DNA from: Symsagittifera roscoffensis
Taxonomy: Eukaryota; Xenacoelomorpha; Acoela; Convolutidae
Reading direction: 5' to 3'
Assembly (NCBI RefSeq): GCF_963678635.1
Contig: NC_087067.1
Coordinates: forward strand, 11,207,716-11,271,715
Length of the DNA: 64,000 nt
Each line of letters starts with the position of its first letter. Position 1 is the first letter of the stretch. The notes below the pieces were generated by a model that saw nothing but the letters and a program-made list of their open reading frames with translations, was not told the origin of the DNA and searched no databases. Positions 22,125 through 35,800 of the stretch are shown piece by piece. The translations under genes were made by a program, and so were the position numbers.

Positions 22125-22405
22125 GATTTGATTATACTTCGATCGCGAAAACTGGATTTGAATATTCGGGAAAAGCCTAAAATCAGGAGCAATTTTAGAG
22201 GCTTTCAGAGTTTCTATTCTCAAAAATAGTGCTCCAGCTTATTGCAAAGGTTTCGAAAAAAAACAACCACGCAACCACGTTCACAAATCCCCGGTAGATT
22301 GTTTTCATTCGAAGACACAAGGATTTATCAGATGGAGCTGCTCTCATACTGAGAAGAAACCCAATGATTGTAAAAACACTCTTCGCAGGGATAGTTTTTA
22401 AGCAA
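22125..22405 (+). pseudogene. Coding-like segment, plus-strand partner of 20905-21165
   Basis: Reads SLKSGAILEAFRVSILKNSA, then after a break IRRHKDLSDGAALILRRNP and IVKTLFAGIVFKQK, ending at TGA near 22424. It is preceded at about 22030-22170 by further open sequence (LYFEMISVTPFGCKLGFDY), and TGFEYSG aligns with TGLEYSN of the inverted copy. Stops separate the pieces, so either introns or decay must be assumed. Confidence 0.4.
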
Positions 22406-22759
22406 AAACCTACACCATTGGAATGAAGCGCAAATTGAGGTGTGTACTATTTAGATGCCTGTTTTCAATGTCCGTTTGACAGCAATTAAATCGATTTTCA
22501 GCTGGAGTTTTACATAGACCAAGATAAAAAAGATCAGAGCTACTTTCTACAAAAATATCAAAGTTTGCTTTCAAAGACTAGCCAATTTAATCCGGGCGTG
22601 AAATTGACAAAAAACCTCATCTGCAATTAGTTTTTCACACAACGTCAAAATGTAAGAAACAGCCGCAAAGTCGAGCCGAGAGTTTGAGTCTGTAAAGTTT
22701 GAAATTAAAGTCACGCCATGTATTGCGCCGCATCCTAATCCTGACCCAATTTCCATAAT

Positions 22760-23040
22760 CGCGACGAGAGTTTGAGTCTAAGTCTGAATATGAGTCGCGA
22801 AAGTCTGGACATGAGTCGCGCCATGGATCGACACAGACTGGAAATACCAAAATTTGTTCGCGAAAGTCTGTACATGGGTCGCAAAAGTCTGGAAACCAGT
22901 TTTACAGACTTTTGCGACCCATGTCTAGACTTAATCGACCAAATTTTGGCATGTCCAGATTTTCGCGACCCACGGCGTGACTCATGTCCAGATTTTTGCA
23001 ATTCATACCTGAACTTTACAGACTCAAACTTTCGGTGTGG
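22760..23040. repeat. Foldback element built of GACTCATGTCCAGA motifs
   Basis: The core hairpin has 19-bp perfect arms (22872-22890 and 22906-22924, arm ACATGGGTCGCAAAAGTCT) and a 15-nt loop. Outside it, GTCTGGACATGAGTC near 22802 pairs with GACTCATGTCCAGA near 22979, and GAGTTTGAGTC near 22766 pairs with GACTCAAACTTTC near 23022. The whole block is therefore an imperfect inverted repeat about 280 bases long, with related single motifs on to about 23100. Confidence 0.65.
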
Positions 23041-25064
23041 CTAGTCAACTTTGGTCTGGATTCGGATGCGACTCGGCTTTCAAAGTCTGGGCATGAGTCA
23101 AAGACCTCGACCCGGGGATGCAGAAAAAAACTCAGTTTTTTTAAAAATTTCTGGCTGAGAATAATTCACGTCGCATGAACAATTGTTTTACTCCGCTTGT
23201 TCGAGAAAGAGTTTGCTGCGATGCAACACCTAGTTCAGTTAATGTCAATTTGAACCGGATTAAATTGGTAAGTCTGAGGAACCAAATGTTGATAGTTTCA
23301 TAGAGAGTAACTCTGATCATTTGCTCTCGGGCTATGTAAAAATTTGTTTACAACTCTATGTAAAAAAAAAACGTTGTCTGAAATGATCCTTGAAATCGAG
23401 AGATTTTGAAGATTTAAAGCGTCTTATTTTTCACACCAGTGTAAGATGCCTTGAAAATGAACAGTATTGAAAAAAGGAATTTCAAGAAAAAAAAGTCGAT
23501 AATTTAATTCGATCCACTGAGTTTTACAAATAAATTAATTAGCAAGCCGTTGTTAAGCCGATATGATTTGCGTTTGTTATCTTTCCGTATTTGATTTGAA
23601 AAAAAAAATAGTGCAATGTTTGAAACAAGTGCAGCATTTTAAAAAGTATTGTATTATTCGAACCATTAGTGCAGTATTTGAAATTTAATGCAATATTTGA
23701 AACACATAGCAAATTTTGGCTCTTTTTCCCCCACCTCACTGAAGCCTTAAATTTATATTGCAATGAGTGGTTTTACAAAGTTTTCTGTCAAAACTAAAAA
23801 TGCGTATCATGAACTAATTAGTCCGCATGTCAACTTTCATTACAATTGGACAATAAGAACAGTAATTTCACCGGTAAAAATTTGCAGATGGGGGAGAGAA
23901 GAAGAAACAGCTCAATATTTGAAAGACTAGTTACAAAACTTGCGAAGTTTGAGATCAAATCTAAGCTAAGAATTTCAAATAAAGGAAACAAAAATTTTTT
24001 CAACACACTAAGTATAAGATAATATATCTATAAGATACTATTGAATAATTTAACTATAACTCTTTCTGTATTTTTAACAACTTTAAATATTCTAGATTCT
24101 AGTTTAAAATTGGGGTTTTAACCCAATCAAAATATATATCAACCCTCTAACTAACGAAAAAACAACAAAATAACAACCAAGGACAAGATAAAGAACATAG
24201 CCAACTAACACTTGGAAAAAAGTTATGAACGCAAGGAAACAGAAAAAACTGACTTGTCTCTATGTTGATTACTCTAAAACATAACAATATATATGAAACT
24301 GACAAGTGCCCGTCAAAAATTAACCCATATTTAAGTTATTTTGCTGTGACTTCCACGATCTACTAACAATGCATTTGCCCGAAATTTTTTAAAACTCATA
24401 CGCTAAGACTATTAAACCTAAGTCGAAACAATGTAAGAAGAAAACAATAAACTGAAGATCAAGACGCAAAAAAAAACATTGTCAAAACCATTCAAAATTT
24501 TCCTAAAAACATCGTGTTTTCAAAAATTGCGTGCCTAGAAAGCCATGTCAAATGTTGTCAGTGTTTTGGGAGTTCCCGGAAAGTCAATTGGGTGGACCTA
24601 AAATCCCACCATTCGAAAAAATCCTAGATTCAAGCCTGGCTCTATTTGAAGACCCATTTCCCTCAGCAATTCGAAGTTGCAATTTCACAACACCAATTTT
24701 TGTCAGCCCAGTCATAAATTTTTCTAAAAGCGCTTGTTCTTTTGCTCCGATGCAATTCATTTTTCAGAGGTGAGTACACAACTTTTTTAGAGAAGCTTTC
24801 CAAATAGTGTCTAAAAACGAAATTGTTGACAACGTTTTCACAAATTTTCGTCACAGAATTTGCTGGATTAATGGTTTTATAGTGATTTAACAGTGCACAG
24901 AATTTTGAATTGACCAAAAAGAGCGTCTCCCTTCTTGTGGAAATCCTAGACCCTTCCTTGTTGAAAATAACTCTGTTTAATCAACATGATAATCAAAAAA
25001 TTTATATTCGAGCATATTGAGTAAAATAATGCTCATCTCAGAAAAAAATTAAATTAACTTCAGT
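23041..25064. other. Intergenic, no firm gene
   Basis: AT-rich. It holds a dispersed repeat at about 23700-23870 (GAGTGGTTTTACAA block, also at 48080-48290 on the minus strand and about 59720-59860) and a partial family A copy at 24548-24640. A possible exon ending at a strong donor TTG|GTAAGT near 23270 is discussed in the findings. Confidence 0.35.
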
Positions 25065-25250
25065 TCAGTTGTTTTTCGAAAGTATCGCCTCCCTTTCTTT
25101 GATGAACTTCCTAAACCTCGCTTTGCTTTCGTCGGGTGTACTATCGATACGTTCGAACCTGTCCAGTCCGTATCGCTGGATGCCAAAAACGAGTCCAAAA
25201 ACTGGAACAAACATCACCCAGAATATCGGCTGTTTGACCATCTCAGCCAT
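25065..25250 (-). CDS. Small single-pass membrane protein (61 aa), unassigned
   Basis: The frame runs from ATG 25250 to TAA 25065-25067. I chose the inner ATG (CAACAATGG, good initiation context) over the ATG 15 bases upstream. An in-frame TGA precedes both, so the N-terminus is complete. Residues about 8-25 form one hydrophobic helix (IFWVMFVPVFGLVFGI), followed by a strongly charged tail (DRFERIDSTPDESK, RFRKFIKERE). The layout is loosely like the complex I accessory subunit NDUFB1 (short N-terminus, WxxxVPxxGxxxG helix, then a charged tail), but I cannot confirm homology. It lies 1.25 kb beyond the USP34 stop on the same strand. Confidence 0.5.
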   Translation of the reverse strand: MAEMVKQPIFWVMFVPVFGLVFGIQRYGLDRFERIDSTPDESKARFRKFIKEREAILSKNN

Positions 25251-26513
25251 TGTTGATCTCCTCATTTCTATTTCGTTTCAAATTTTCTGCATGAACAAAT
25301 CAACTATCAAAATTATCCGTGCACAATTTACAAATCTGAAAAGTAATATCCTACATAACATAGCAAACATACAGTTGGGAAATTTTTTCGAAAACATCGA
25401 AGCTTTCGAAGAAAACAATAGATGCCTTTAAAGCTCGTTTAATTTCAAACAATTATATAAAGTCTTCACTAGGTTCATTGACTCTTACAAACAAAGCCAA
25501 CAGACAGTTGGAAAAATTTCAATGAATGCAAGTAAACAAAAAAAAACAATATTAAAACATTTTTTGAACATTCGAATTTCCACGAAAAAAATATTTTATG
25601 ATGCCCTTAAAACTCTGAATTTTTGGAACAATTTATTATTGCCACTTTTTTTGATAAAATCAACCCAGTTTGAAAAAACTGGTCAATAGATGCTTTTTTG
25701 CTCTGGAAAATCTGAAATATATAATCCACTTTTGAAACAAGAAGCCGATAACGTTCAAAATTTCAAATTTATCCGACCAATACCAAGGGTCCATTTAATT
25801 CCGTCACAGACTTTTTCCAGGCTCTAGCCTATATTAATGAAGTAGAAAGGTAGGATACTTTTCAATTCAACAACATCTCTATTACACGACAAATTGATAA
25901 ATAGATATAAGTAAGTAAGGATTCAACACGAGACATTTCAAAATAAAGTTGAGGAACAAAATTGTGCCAAGTCAATCGTTAAATAGGAAAGAACTTTATG
26001 CGCAAGTTTATCTCCAGGATTTTCAAACTTTGATACTTTGGCCAGTGGAAAAACCAGGCTCTAATGAATCATCTAACCAATTGATATTGGAAAATAGACA
26101 ATAGACTCGCTTCTCTTCACAATTCTACACCAATCCCCCCCCCCCCCCCGAAAAAAAAACATTCCAGTTTCCGACTTAGTTTCCAGTTTCCCAATAAAAT
26201 TTCACCTAATAGACTAGAAAAAAGCCGAAAATATATGACAAGTATTGAAAACATCAACCGCATAAAACTTCATTGTAATTGCATTTACCATTCACCGAAG
26301 AAAATTTGGAGTTAATCCTGAAAAAAATTAAGAGCTTTATACAGATTATAAGAGACAGTATGCTATATGTATAGAGACAGTTAAAATTCTCCACATCGAA
26401 TTAGCACCAAGGATTAGGAAAATAGAAAAACAAAACAAATCTCAATTATCACTACAAGAAAGTTTTAGGAAGTTTCAACATAGACATTCAATTTTTCAGT
26501 TAATTTTATTTTT
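25251..26513. other. USP34 3' flank and intergenic spacer
   Basis: It holds a copy of repeat family C at about 25487-25790 and a poly-C run at about 26136-26148. A clear poly(A) signal for USP34 was not identified. Confidence 0.4.
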
Positions 26514-26884
26514 TTAGTCTTTTCCGCATCGGTCTTCAAACTGTTTTAAATAATTCAATGTTGAGTTGACATTTTTGACCAAATTCAAGACAGATTGTTT
26601 CAGAACCACTAGCTTTGAACTACAATTTTCAGGCAAATCTTCTGAGTTTTTCACCAACGAAGACAACATTTCCGATTTCGATTGATGCAAGCTTTGTTCA
26701 GAGTTTTTCGAGGAGCTTTCAGTTTCATTTGTACCTTCAGGATTTTTGACTGCTAGTTTTAATTTCTTCAGCGGGAGGTTGCAGGACGATGTAGCGTCAG
26801 ATGTGGTCGACAGTTCAGTTATTGTATCACTTGACATGAAGCTCAGAAGCGAAGAACTCCTTGTTTGTTCTTTCGCAAACATAC
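26514..26884 (-). CDS. USP34: USP34 terminal exon
   Basis: Acceptor TTCAG at 26885-26886; GT completes a Ser codon. It encodes a Ser/Thr-rich tail with a basic patch (LPLKKLKLAVKN, nuclear-localisation-like) and ends with the helix LKQSVLNLVKNVNSTLNYLK before GKD and TAA. This aligns with the conserved last helix of USP34 (HDILDTLCRTIESTIHVVTR). Confidence 0.85.
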
Positions 26885-29800
26885 CTGAACAGATATCAAA
26901 TGGTTAATTTTCCGACTGTTCTGGAACGATTGGAAGAGGCTATAGCCCACGATGATTTTTTACGCAAAATCAGTTACCTCACAGAACACTCGTATCTACA
27001 GTAAAATTAAAGGTAAATTTGAATAGTATCTCCAGAGAAACTCTAATGAATCACTGAATGTTCCTGAACTACAAATCACTGAACTGCTCTTCAAGGTTTA
27101 TAAAAATAGCTTTTGAAAAGAAAAAGATTTATTAAAAGTTTCAAAAAACTAACATTGCCAACAGACAATTGAAAATTGTCAAAAAGATCTCAAGGAAATA
27201 AAAAAAAATGATTGACTCTTTTGATCGTTTTTCAAATACGCGTTTTCAAGACTGATACTTGTTTGATAAAACTAGTACACAAATTTGAGAAAACTCAATC
27301 AATAAGTTACTGTTTTCCCAAGGTAAGCCTATGATTATAATTTACTTTTGAAACTAAAAATCAATCAGGCTATTTTGTGCGCCAATTGCAACTTCAAAAT
27401 TGGAGAGCGTATTTTCCTTCCATTTAACAAATGCATTTGAGAAGATTTTAAAAATAAATTAACAAAAGAAATTATATATTTGAGCTCAAACTCGTTCAGT
27501 GCACTTAAAATATTAAGCCAATACCTACGCGCCCATCAACTCGCCATGTAAAGTACAAAGAGATATGAAAAAGACCAAATAGCTTGCCTCAATTCAATTT
27601 GTAAAAACTTCTGAGCCGGATTAGTTCAACGACTACGCTACACGTTAATTGAAAATTGGTAAGAGGCACGTTTATCATACAACTACCAGTTTCAGGCCCG
27701 AAATTTCCCAAAAATAAGCCTCTAGATACGAAGCCATTTTTAAAGGATGTACTGAACAGAGTTAATGATCTCAAAAACCAGCAACTTTCAATGGAAAAAA
27801 GAACTCCCAAAATAACACAACCAATTGCTTGCGTAAAAACGAAAAAAAACAACAGGGTAACCTGAAGTCTTTCCCGGCTACACAGTATACCATCAAGCTT
27901 CGCGTACGATGCGCGTATATGAAAAGAGCCAAGAGACAGTTGGGAAAGAGTCAATGGAAGCACGAAAACAGAAAAAAAACTGATTGTTTCTTTGAAAAAA
28001 CTAGAACCTTCAAACCTCAACGAAAAAAATAAATGCCCTTGAAGCTCTTTGAATTTCAAGAACAATTTATGATTGACAATTTTTGATAAATTCACCTAAT
28101 TAGAGAAAATGGATCAATAGGTAACGTTTTAATTCCGCTAGAAAATCTGAAAATAAAACTTGCATTTCAAATTAGAAGTCGATCATGTTTTTGTTACCGT
28201 ACACTCTTGCTATTCGATTGTGAAGCATGCCTTCCTTTTAACAAGAAAAACGAACAAAGCTTAAAATGAATCAAAACTCAACCTGCAAAAAAAAAATCAA
28301 ATTTGAGCGTAACTAACTTTTAGACTTTTCCCGAAAAAAAAAATAAATTTATCACGACCTAAATAAGACTCTTCTCTACGTTCCTTGCCTCTTAAAAACA
28401 AAACAATGTCAATGTCAACAAAAACTTTGTAGATTTGCTACCATTCATTTCCGCAGCACAAAATTATCACAGTAAGGCTGAAGCATCATTACTCTGCAGT
28501 ACGTAATTCGCTGGGTCGAAATTTACTGGAGGGTTTGACATTTTCATTGTGAGGGGGTTCTAAATTATCAGGATGGTGCCGCGACTTTGAATCAATTCTG
28601 ACAAACAAAATGGTAAAACTGAGCCGCCAAAAATTTTCTTGAACATTAAAATTGGCATAAATCCAGGCGAAAATTATTTTGCATAGAAGAAAAAACAGTT
28701 TCTTTATTTGGAGCTCTCGAAAATGGCATATTTTTCGAAAACTTTGGGTAAAAATTTAATGGTATGAAATTTCCGGGTGGGTTCCATTCACGTCTCCCTC
28801 CCCAAAATATTGGAGTGGTCAAAATTTGAGATGGTGAGGTCAATTTGGATTGCGGGGTTCCCGACAATCCAGTAGTGCTTAGTAGGCTTAAATTATTCAT
28901 TTATGTTTGAGGAACTTACTTTTCAGTTTCTCGCTTTCCTCTCGAAGAGACTCTAACGACAGTTTCAACTCAGACAGCTGACTTGGTATCTTGGCACAGG
29001 TTGTACATGCAAACAACAGCTGCAGTGCCTTCAGATTCTGAAACAATCATGTTAAAAATCCAATATGCTGACAATTTAAGTTCCCGTAATACCCGTAACA
29101 AGTTTTCGTTAATATGGAAGCGTTCACAAAGTCATCCGTCTCCTAATTCTAATTTTGAGGTGTTAGTGCGCGCCGAAAAAACGCGGTTTTTTGGTCAAAA
29201 TTTTCCACAGATCGTTTAAAAACGCCTTTTTGGGCTGTTTTTTCAAAATTTTGCCTGCGGCGTAGAAACTGGAATAAATTTGGCAGAAAAAAAAGGTCTT
29301 TTTATTGTTTTGAGAGAGCTCGGAAAATCAATTTGGTCGAACTAAAAAAAATTTTCGACAAAACTTTCGAAACTTTTTTGAAAATCCGCCCCCACCCCCT
29401 CGAGAAAATCCTAGATCCGACCCTGGTCATGAGTAATATCAGATGCATGCTAAAAGTATAACGGAAAATGATCGATATGTTTTCAACAACTGCATCCTCC
29501 AGCGAATAATGAACAACTAGTCCAGCTATGATGGAGAAAAAAACTATCACATCGGCGAAAAAATGTATCTAGCCTCATTAAAATCCGACAAAAATTATCA
29601 TGGAAAATTAGTTTTAGAGAAAAAATGGAAAAAGTCTTAACTTCTGTGATTCAGCTAATTTAGAAAACCAACTGTTGCATAAAAATCCGTTTTGCCTTTC
29701 ATTGCTTTTGCCCTTAATCCAAACAGTTTTAGTAACTCATTGTTTTGACACTGCGTCAGACTTTTTTTGGCTATATTGCTATTATGAACTATATAGTATA

Positions 29801-32800
29801 CCTGAATGATGACCAGAATAAACTCTTCGGGATCTTTATTCCTCCTTTCTTCGTTCCCATCGCCGTCCATTTGCACCGATTGCTCCGATCTCCCCTCAAT
29901 CAGTACATTACTTACACGCTTATGATATGACTGATCTACCATAAGCGAAGTCAACTGCACTATATGACTCAGTTTATCGTCTAGTGTCAACGCAGTTGCC
30001 TGAAACGAGCAGAGTAAATTGACCATCGAATTTAACTTGGGTGATCAAAAACAAAAGGATCAACACAAACAATCAACGTGAATTGAACACAGTATCAGCC
30101 GAGATTTTTTATTATATCAAATCAGATGCGCAAATCGGGTTTATTTTCCAATATGGGTGTCAAGTTTCATTTTAGAACTTTCGTTAGATATGTCTTTTAT
30201 ACCTTGGGTAAAAATGAGGTGCAGAAGGAGAAGACAGTTGGTGAATTCAAGACACTTCTCAAGTGGTCATCAGCCAGAATACGAGTGAAGATAAGAGCCA
30301 GATGTGGTGAAGTGGATAGGGATTGGAGGTATTGTGTGTTGCTGTGGTACAGGTCCAGCATCGTGCGGGCGAACCAGTCCAGTTTGAGGTGCAGGGCGTC
30401 CAGACTCAGCAGACAAACTTAAAAGCAGACAAATTAGATTTTTAATTTGCCCTCGGTTCTATTTCCTCCTCACTATCTTGAGCTTGCTTTCCTACTAGTA
30501 GGGAGGATCGATGTCATTCATTTTACCGTAGTCGGTTCCTCTAACAGTGACCTCACATTTCAGTTGAATGACATAACAGTTTTTAACGATGGATAGCTAA
30601 TGCAGGCATATGGAGGTAACTTAATATTGCCACTAAAACCAAAAAGCCACCTCATAAATTTTGGGATCACAAGTTTTGCGTCTAAAAACTCATAGCGATA
30701 AATTTATCAAACTTTTAAGGGTTCTGGTTTGATTTTGTTTCGATATATGTGATGTTGTTATTGTTCCGACCATTGAAAATGGGGAGAAACTTTGTATTCC
30801 GGTGTTTACTTTTTTCGATTTTCCACGCAAAATCAGGTACCACAAATAATCATCTGACTGGGTTGAGTAATATATCATGTTAAATTCCTTACAGTCGTGA
30901 TTCACACCACATAAAAAATTTTTTTTTCCAGTGTCGAGAAAAACCGGTTTGAAATGTTTGATTTTTTGTCTTATTTCGAGCGAATAAAGCGAGCGAGCAG
31001 TCTTGTTTGTTTGGAATCAGCAGTCTTAGCGCCTTTTTGGCGAGCGAGCAGTCTTAGCGCCTTTATGGAATCAAAATTTTCAAAAAATCGAAAAACTGCA
31101 AAAAAAATCTGCGTTTTTCAATTTGCTTATTTTACCATAACTGTCAAATATACCTAATCTTCAGTTTTTGTTCAGCTCCTTTAATCACACCACGCCGAAA
31201 ATACGGCATTAATTTGAAAAAAAACGTTGTTTTTTCAGACTATGGTCGGAACATTCTGTGCCAGTTGCAGAGGAACCGGCTCTCCTTGTTTCCGATTTGA
31301 TGTTGTTTCGACGATTTTGCTTGTTTTGTTTCGCACATCTCACACCAGAAGGGCTGATTAATCGTTCTTCTGAACGGAGGCCACTGATACTGCCAAAATT
31401 TTAAACAAAACAATAGTAAACCCGAAACCATTTCAACTTTTTTGTGATACGATTTCGGTTGTAATTAGTCAAAGACACGCTTACATTCATCGGTAATTTA
31501 AACTTTGATCAATATGTGTATACTATGTGTATACTTATACTTTTACTTTCAATATTGGGTTACCGGTAAACCAATTTCACGCTATCAGCGCTAATGACAA
31601 CGCCTATGTGCTGCAAAAACTGCCCCCTTCAAAAAACGCTCGGCGAGAAGTATAAATTTACCGGATAAGAAAAAAAAAATAAAGAAATTTGATCAGCTAT
31701 TATGTTGAACAATTCATAGCCAACAGACAGTTGGAAAAGAGTCAATGAGCGGAAGTAAACAGAAAATATACTGTCTTAAAAAAACCTCAAATTTGGCCTT
31801 AAAGCTCTTTGAATTTCTAAAACAATATATTATTGACACTTTTTTGATGAAATTTTCCCAAATTGAGATCACTGGATTATTAGTTTGAAAATTTTTATTT
31901 AATTAAAACTAAAATCCACTTTCCAAACTAAAGTTGCTCACTTTTTTGTGACCTTTGCGCTTTTGCTGTTCAATTATTGGATTTTGCCTTCCTTTTAACA
32001 AAGTAAATGAACTATACAAATCAAAAGTCAAACCGCGAAAAAGTAAATTTGAGCCTGAACAAACTTTATGACTTTTCCTGAAAAAAATCATCACGACCTA
32101 TATAAGAGGCTTCGCTACGTTCATCGACTCTTAGACAGTGTCATCACCACGACTTAAAAAAGCGTCATCACTTCGTTCATTTTCACTTAGTAATGACAAT
32201 ATCTTACCTACGCCGATATCTAGTAACGATGATGATAAATCAATTGCTTTTGACCTAGCGGATAAATCCTACTCTAACTAATTTAATGAAGCACACCAAT
32301 TATACTAACTGAGATCGGTCAGTTTGGAACTGGTGATATTTTGCTGAGTGGCTGTGGATATCAGCGGCTGAGCAAGATGTACATGATAGGGCGAAAAGAA
32401 CTGACGCAGCTCACAGTCATAACTTTTGTCTTCTCCCTAAAACAAGAATGACAACTATTTGAATAGATACGTTTAAAAATTCATCTTATGTATTTTTTCA
32501 TCAGCAGAATCAAAATTTTCACAGGGCGGATTTAGGAGGGAAGAGGGTCGCCTTTTCTCACGGATTCGACCCCTTCACCAACAAAACGGTTCCCCATAAG
32601 GTATTATTTTATGCAGGCGTAGGAACTTCGAGGGGGCGGATTTTCAGGTCGACCAAATTGATTTTCTGAGCTCTCCCAAACAACGCGTTTTTTCGGCGCG
32701 CGCTCCCCCTCAAAATTAGTATATATTGGCGCCAAAAGCGCCTTTAGAAAAAGTTTAAGGTCAGCCAGCCAACAATGGATATCTCAAAATAGTACAAAGG

Positions 32801-35800
32801 GGGACCCTTTGGGTCGGCAGAGGGTTGAACACCTGAGGGATGGGGGGCGTCCACTCCCCCCCCCCCCCTAAATCCGCTACTGATTTTATGACATCCTTTT
32901 TAGGCCGAACAAACACTAAGTTTTTTTAGGGCGCCAATATAATTAATTTTGGAAAGCGCGCGTCGAAAAAACCCAATCAAACTTTTCCAAAATGCCCAAA
33001 AATAGCATTTTTGACTTGTTTTTTTTTCAAAATTCAAAAAGTTTTTTTTTCGGACAAAATAGGGTCTTCATACTGTTCTGAGCGCGCTCCAAAAATCAAT
33101 TTGGTCGAGAAAATCCCCCCCCCCTCCCGCCTCGAGAAAACCCTAGATCCGCCTCTATCCAAAATTTTTCTCATTGAACTAATCTGGAACAAGAATTATA
33201 ACAGCTGAGCAAAAATCTCAGATGATACTTACAATTTGGCGACTGAAGTGCTCTCTATGGACACACATGGACAACTCAAAGCGTCTGTTTGCCAGCGTGG
33301 GCGTAGTGGCCACTGGATTGAATCCCACGATTCCAGATCCGCTCGCCAGCTGGGTTGGTCTGGAGCCAACGCCTACAGCTGTTGAAGTAGAGGGGGGTGA
33401 TTGGTGGTCTGATCCCGAGGTCGAGGCACTGCTCAGACGTGGGTAGAAGGGTCCAGGAACTGCAAAATAAATTCTTTCAAGTCATTGAAAACTGTATCTC
33501 ACTCGGTACAACTATTGAAGACACAGTGTTGAAACAAGAGACTAATTTTGACAGTTAAAAGTTTCAGGGACCATCTAATTTAAAGATAATTACATTTCTT
33601 CTGCTCCATGATTCCAAAATATACCATTTAATATCAAAATTCATCTTAGCTCAGAAGTATAAACGGCAGCGCCGGTCCTTAATGTAAGGAAGCAGTAGAA
33701 CAGAATACTTTTTTACAATTGCCAACAACAAGCGTACCTAGCGAGGTGCACTTCTTCCTCGTGCAACTGGAGTGTGCCGTGAACATGAGGTCAACCAGCA
33801 CTTGTGATGCTTCAGAGGGGTAGAGGAGAAGGATCTCCTTGAGACAGAGGAGGGAGGACAGTCTCGCTTCTGCACTGTGGGAGGCATTGAGGAGTGAGAG
33901 CAGTTTCTCACAGGTCACACTGATGTTCTTCCACTGTGGGAGGTGTTTGGAAGAAGAGCTACGTGCACCTGTGAAAGTGAACAATATTCAACAAAAAAGA
34001 TCCAATTAAAAGATAATAACAAACCTTTCGCTACAATAAACCTATAGCTACAAACAAAGCTTGACAGGCGTCTGAAGATTTATAGGAAACAACCAAACAA
34101 AATCTACTCTAAAAGATTTATAAATACAGCTGAAAATTATTAATTATGAAAAATTATAAGCATCTAAATCTGATACAGTCGCAACCAGGGGTGGATCTAG
34201 GATTTTCTCGAAAGCATTTTCAAAAAAAATTGGTCGATGTGATATAGTGTCCCTTCGGATGGCTGTGGACAGCTATATCGTCATTTATTGATAATGTTGT
34301 AAGCTGTTCGAATATTAATTAGCGCTACTGGCTATCAATTGTTATTGATTGTTTCCATAATTTATATGTCTCGAGCGGTTAAGACTTATCTTGCTTTTAA
34401 GGACGCAGGATTCGGTTCTTAACTTCTGGAATATCGCTAGTCGATCGGCGCAAGTTAGAGCATGATTCTAATATTTTATTCTCTTCAAGTCTACCCAATT
34501 GATTAGTAGCCCGGTATAAATCTCCAATGATTGGTCTTAATTACCATCAATGTTTACATAGTTAAGTAAATATATGATGCAGCTCTATTTTAACATCAAG
34601 GTGAATTATGTAATCTATTAAGTTAGAATGGCTAATATAGAATGAATGACATCATGAAGGGATGTCACACAACCTCTCAAGAAGAAGTCTTCCCGGGTGG
34701 TTGAAGTGTTTCATCAGATACATTTACAATAATTCACATAATAATTTAAGACTACTTTTGATTTAGAATATGTACATTTATCAATAAGATAAGGATCTAT
34801 CAAAACTTATATCACAATAATTTAATATACTCATAGTATTAGAAGCACAGGTTATTACTTCAATTTTTAAAATGAGAGAAGATAAATTATTTTTAAATTA
34901 AATGGGAGATTTTTAAGCCACCTTGAGTCGGGGGTTTGGAAGTTTAGGAGATAGATGATCAGGTCAGATAAATGATACAATGATTTATTCAGTTGTCAAC
35001 TATAACTAAATTTACACGGCAAGAACTGTCGTGTGAGTAGCTGACTAGTTTTGATCGTCGTTTCGTTTCAAATTCTGGTATCGCTGTTTTCGTTCGTTGT
35101 TGCATGTCATTCTTTTTGCTCGTTTGATGCTGAAGTCTTTTTGAAATGAGGCGGTGTGATTCTAATCGTTGCCTCATAGATTGTGAATTGATTATCAACA
35201 GCTTAACAGTGATATGTTTTGTTGATTTATTCACGATTTGTTTTTGAAATTTTTCAACTAGCGAAGCAGTTTGTACCTTGTTGTACTTGCTAATAAGTTG
35301 AATTGTCCTCTTCTGTTCGTTTTCTATTTTTCAGAAGTCTTCTTGTCTTCTTCGTATGGGCGTTTTGTGCCTTTGTTGGCTTACTCCCTGAAAGAAGGTG
35401 ATCTTTTTTTTTTTCGTTAAGTCCGAGTTCCACTTGTTCAACGATGTTTTTGCATTGGTAGCGATCATCATCTTTTGTGTAGTGTCTGGTTTTTGTGTTT
35501 TCCATTCGTTTCTTATACTGCAGCTGCACTTCACTCCTATAGGCTATTCAGTCTATTTGCTGGTTCGCCTGAGCAAAATTTGGCGTCAGTAAGAGTTAAA
35601 ATTGATGAATTTCAGTTATTCATCAAATTTGTTGATATTTTTGATGTTCTAATTAGCTTTTAAAATTCGCGTGTTGTTTTCCAGCATTGCTTGTAACCTT
35701 TCAAGGTTGTCCTAATAATTCCGTTGGATCTTTGCTGGCACATTTGAGTGTTTTCTTTCCGCATTTCTGCAAAGATATCCCTCAAAAGTTATTTTTCTTG

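Noticed and set aside
22735-23044. Overlapping ORFs on both strands rich in Arg/Ser/Asp
   Set aside because: They arise from the foldback motif array, which is open in several frames at once.
27589-28095. 168-codon minus-strand ORF
   Set aside because: It lies across a family C repeat and an A-rich stretch; no domain, and no counterpart frame in other copies.
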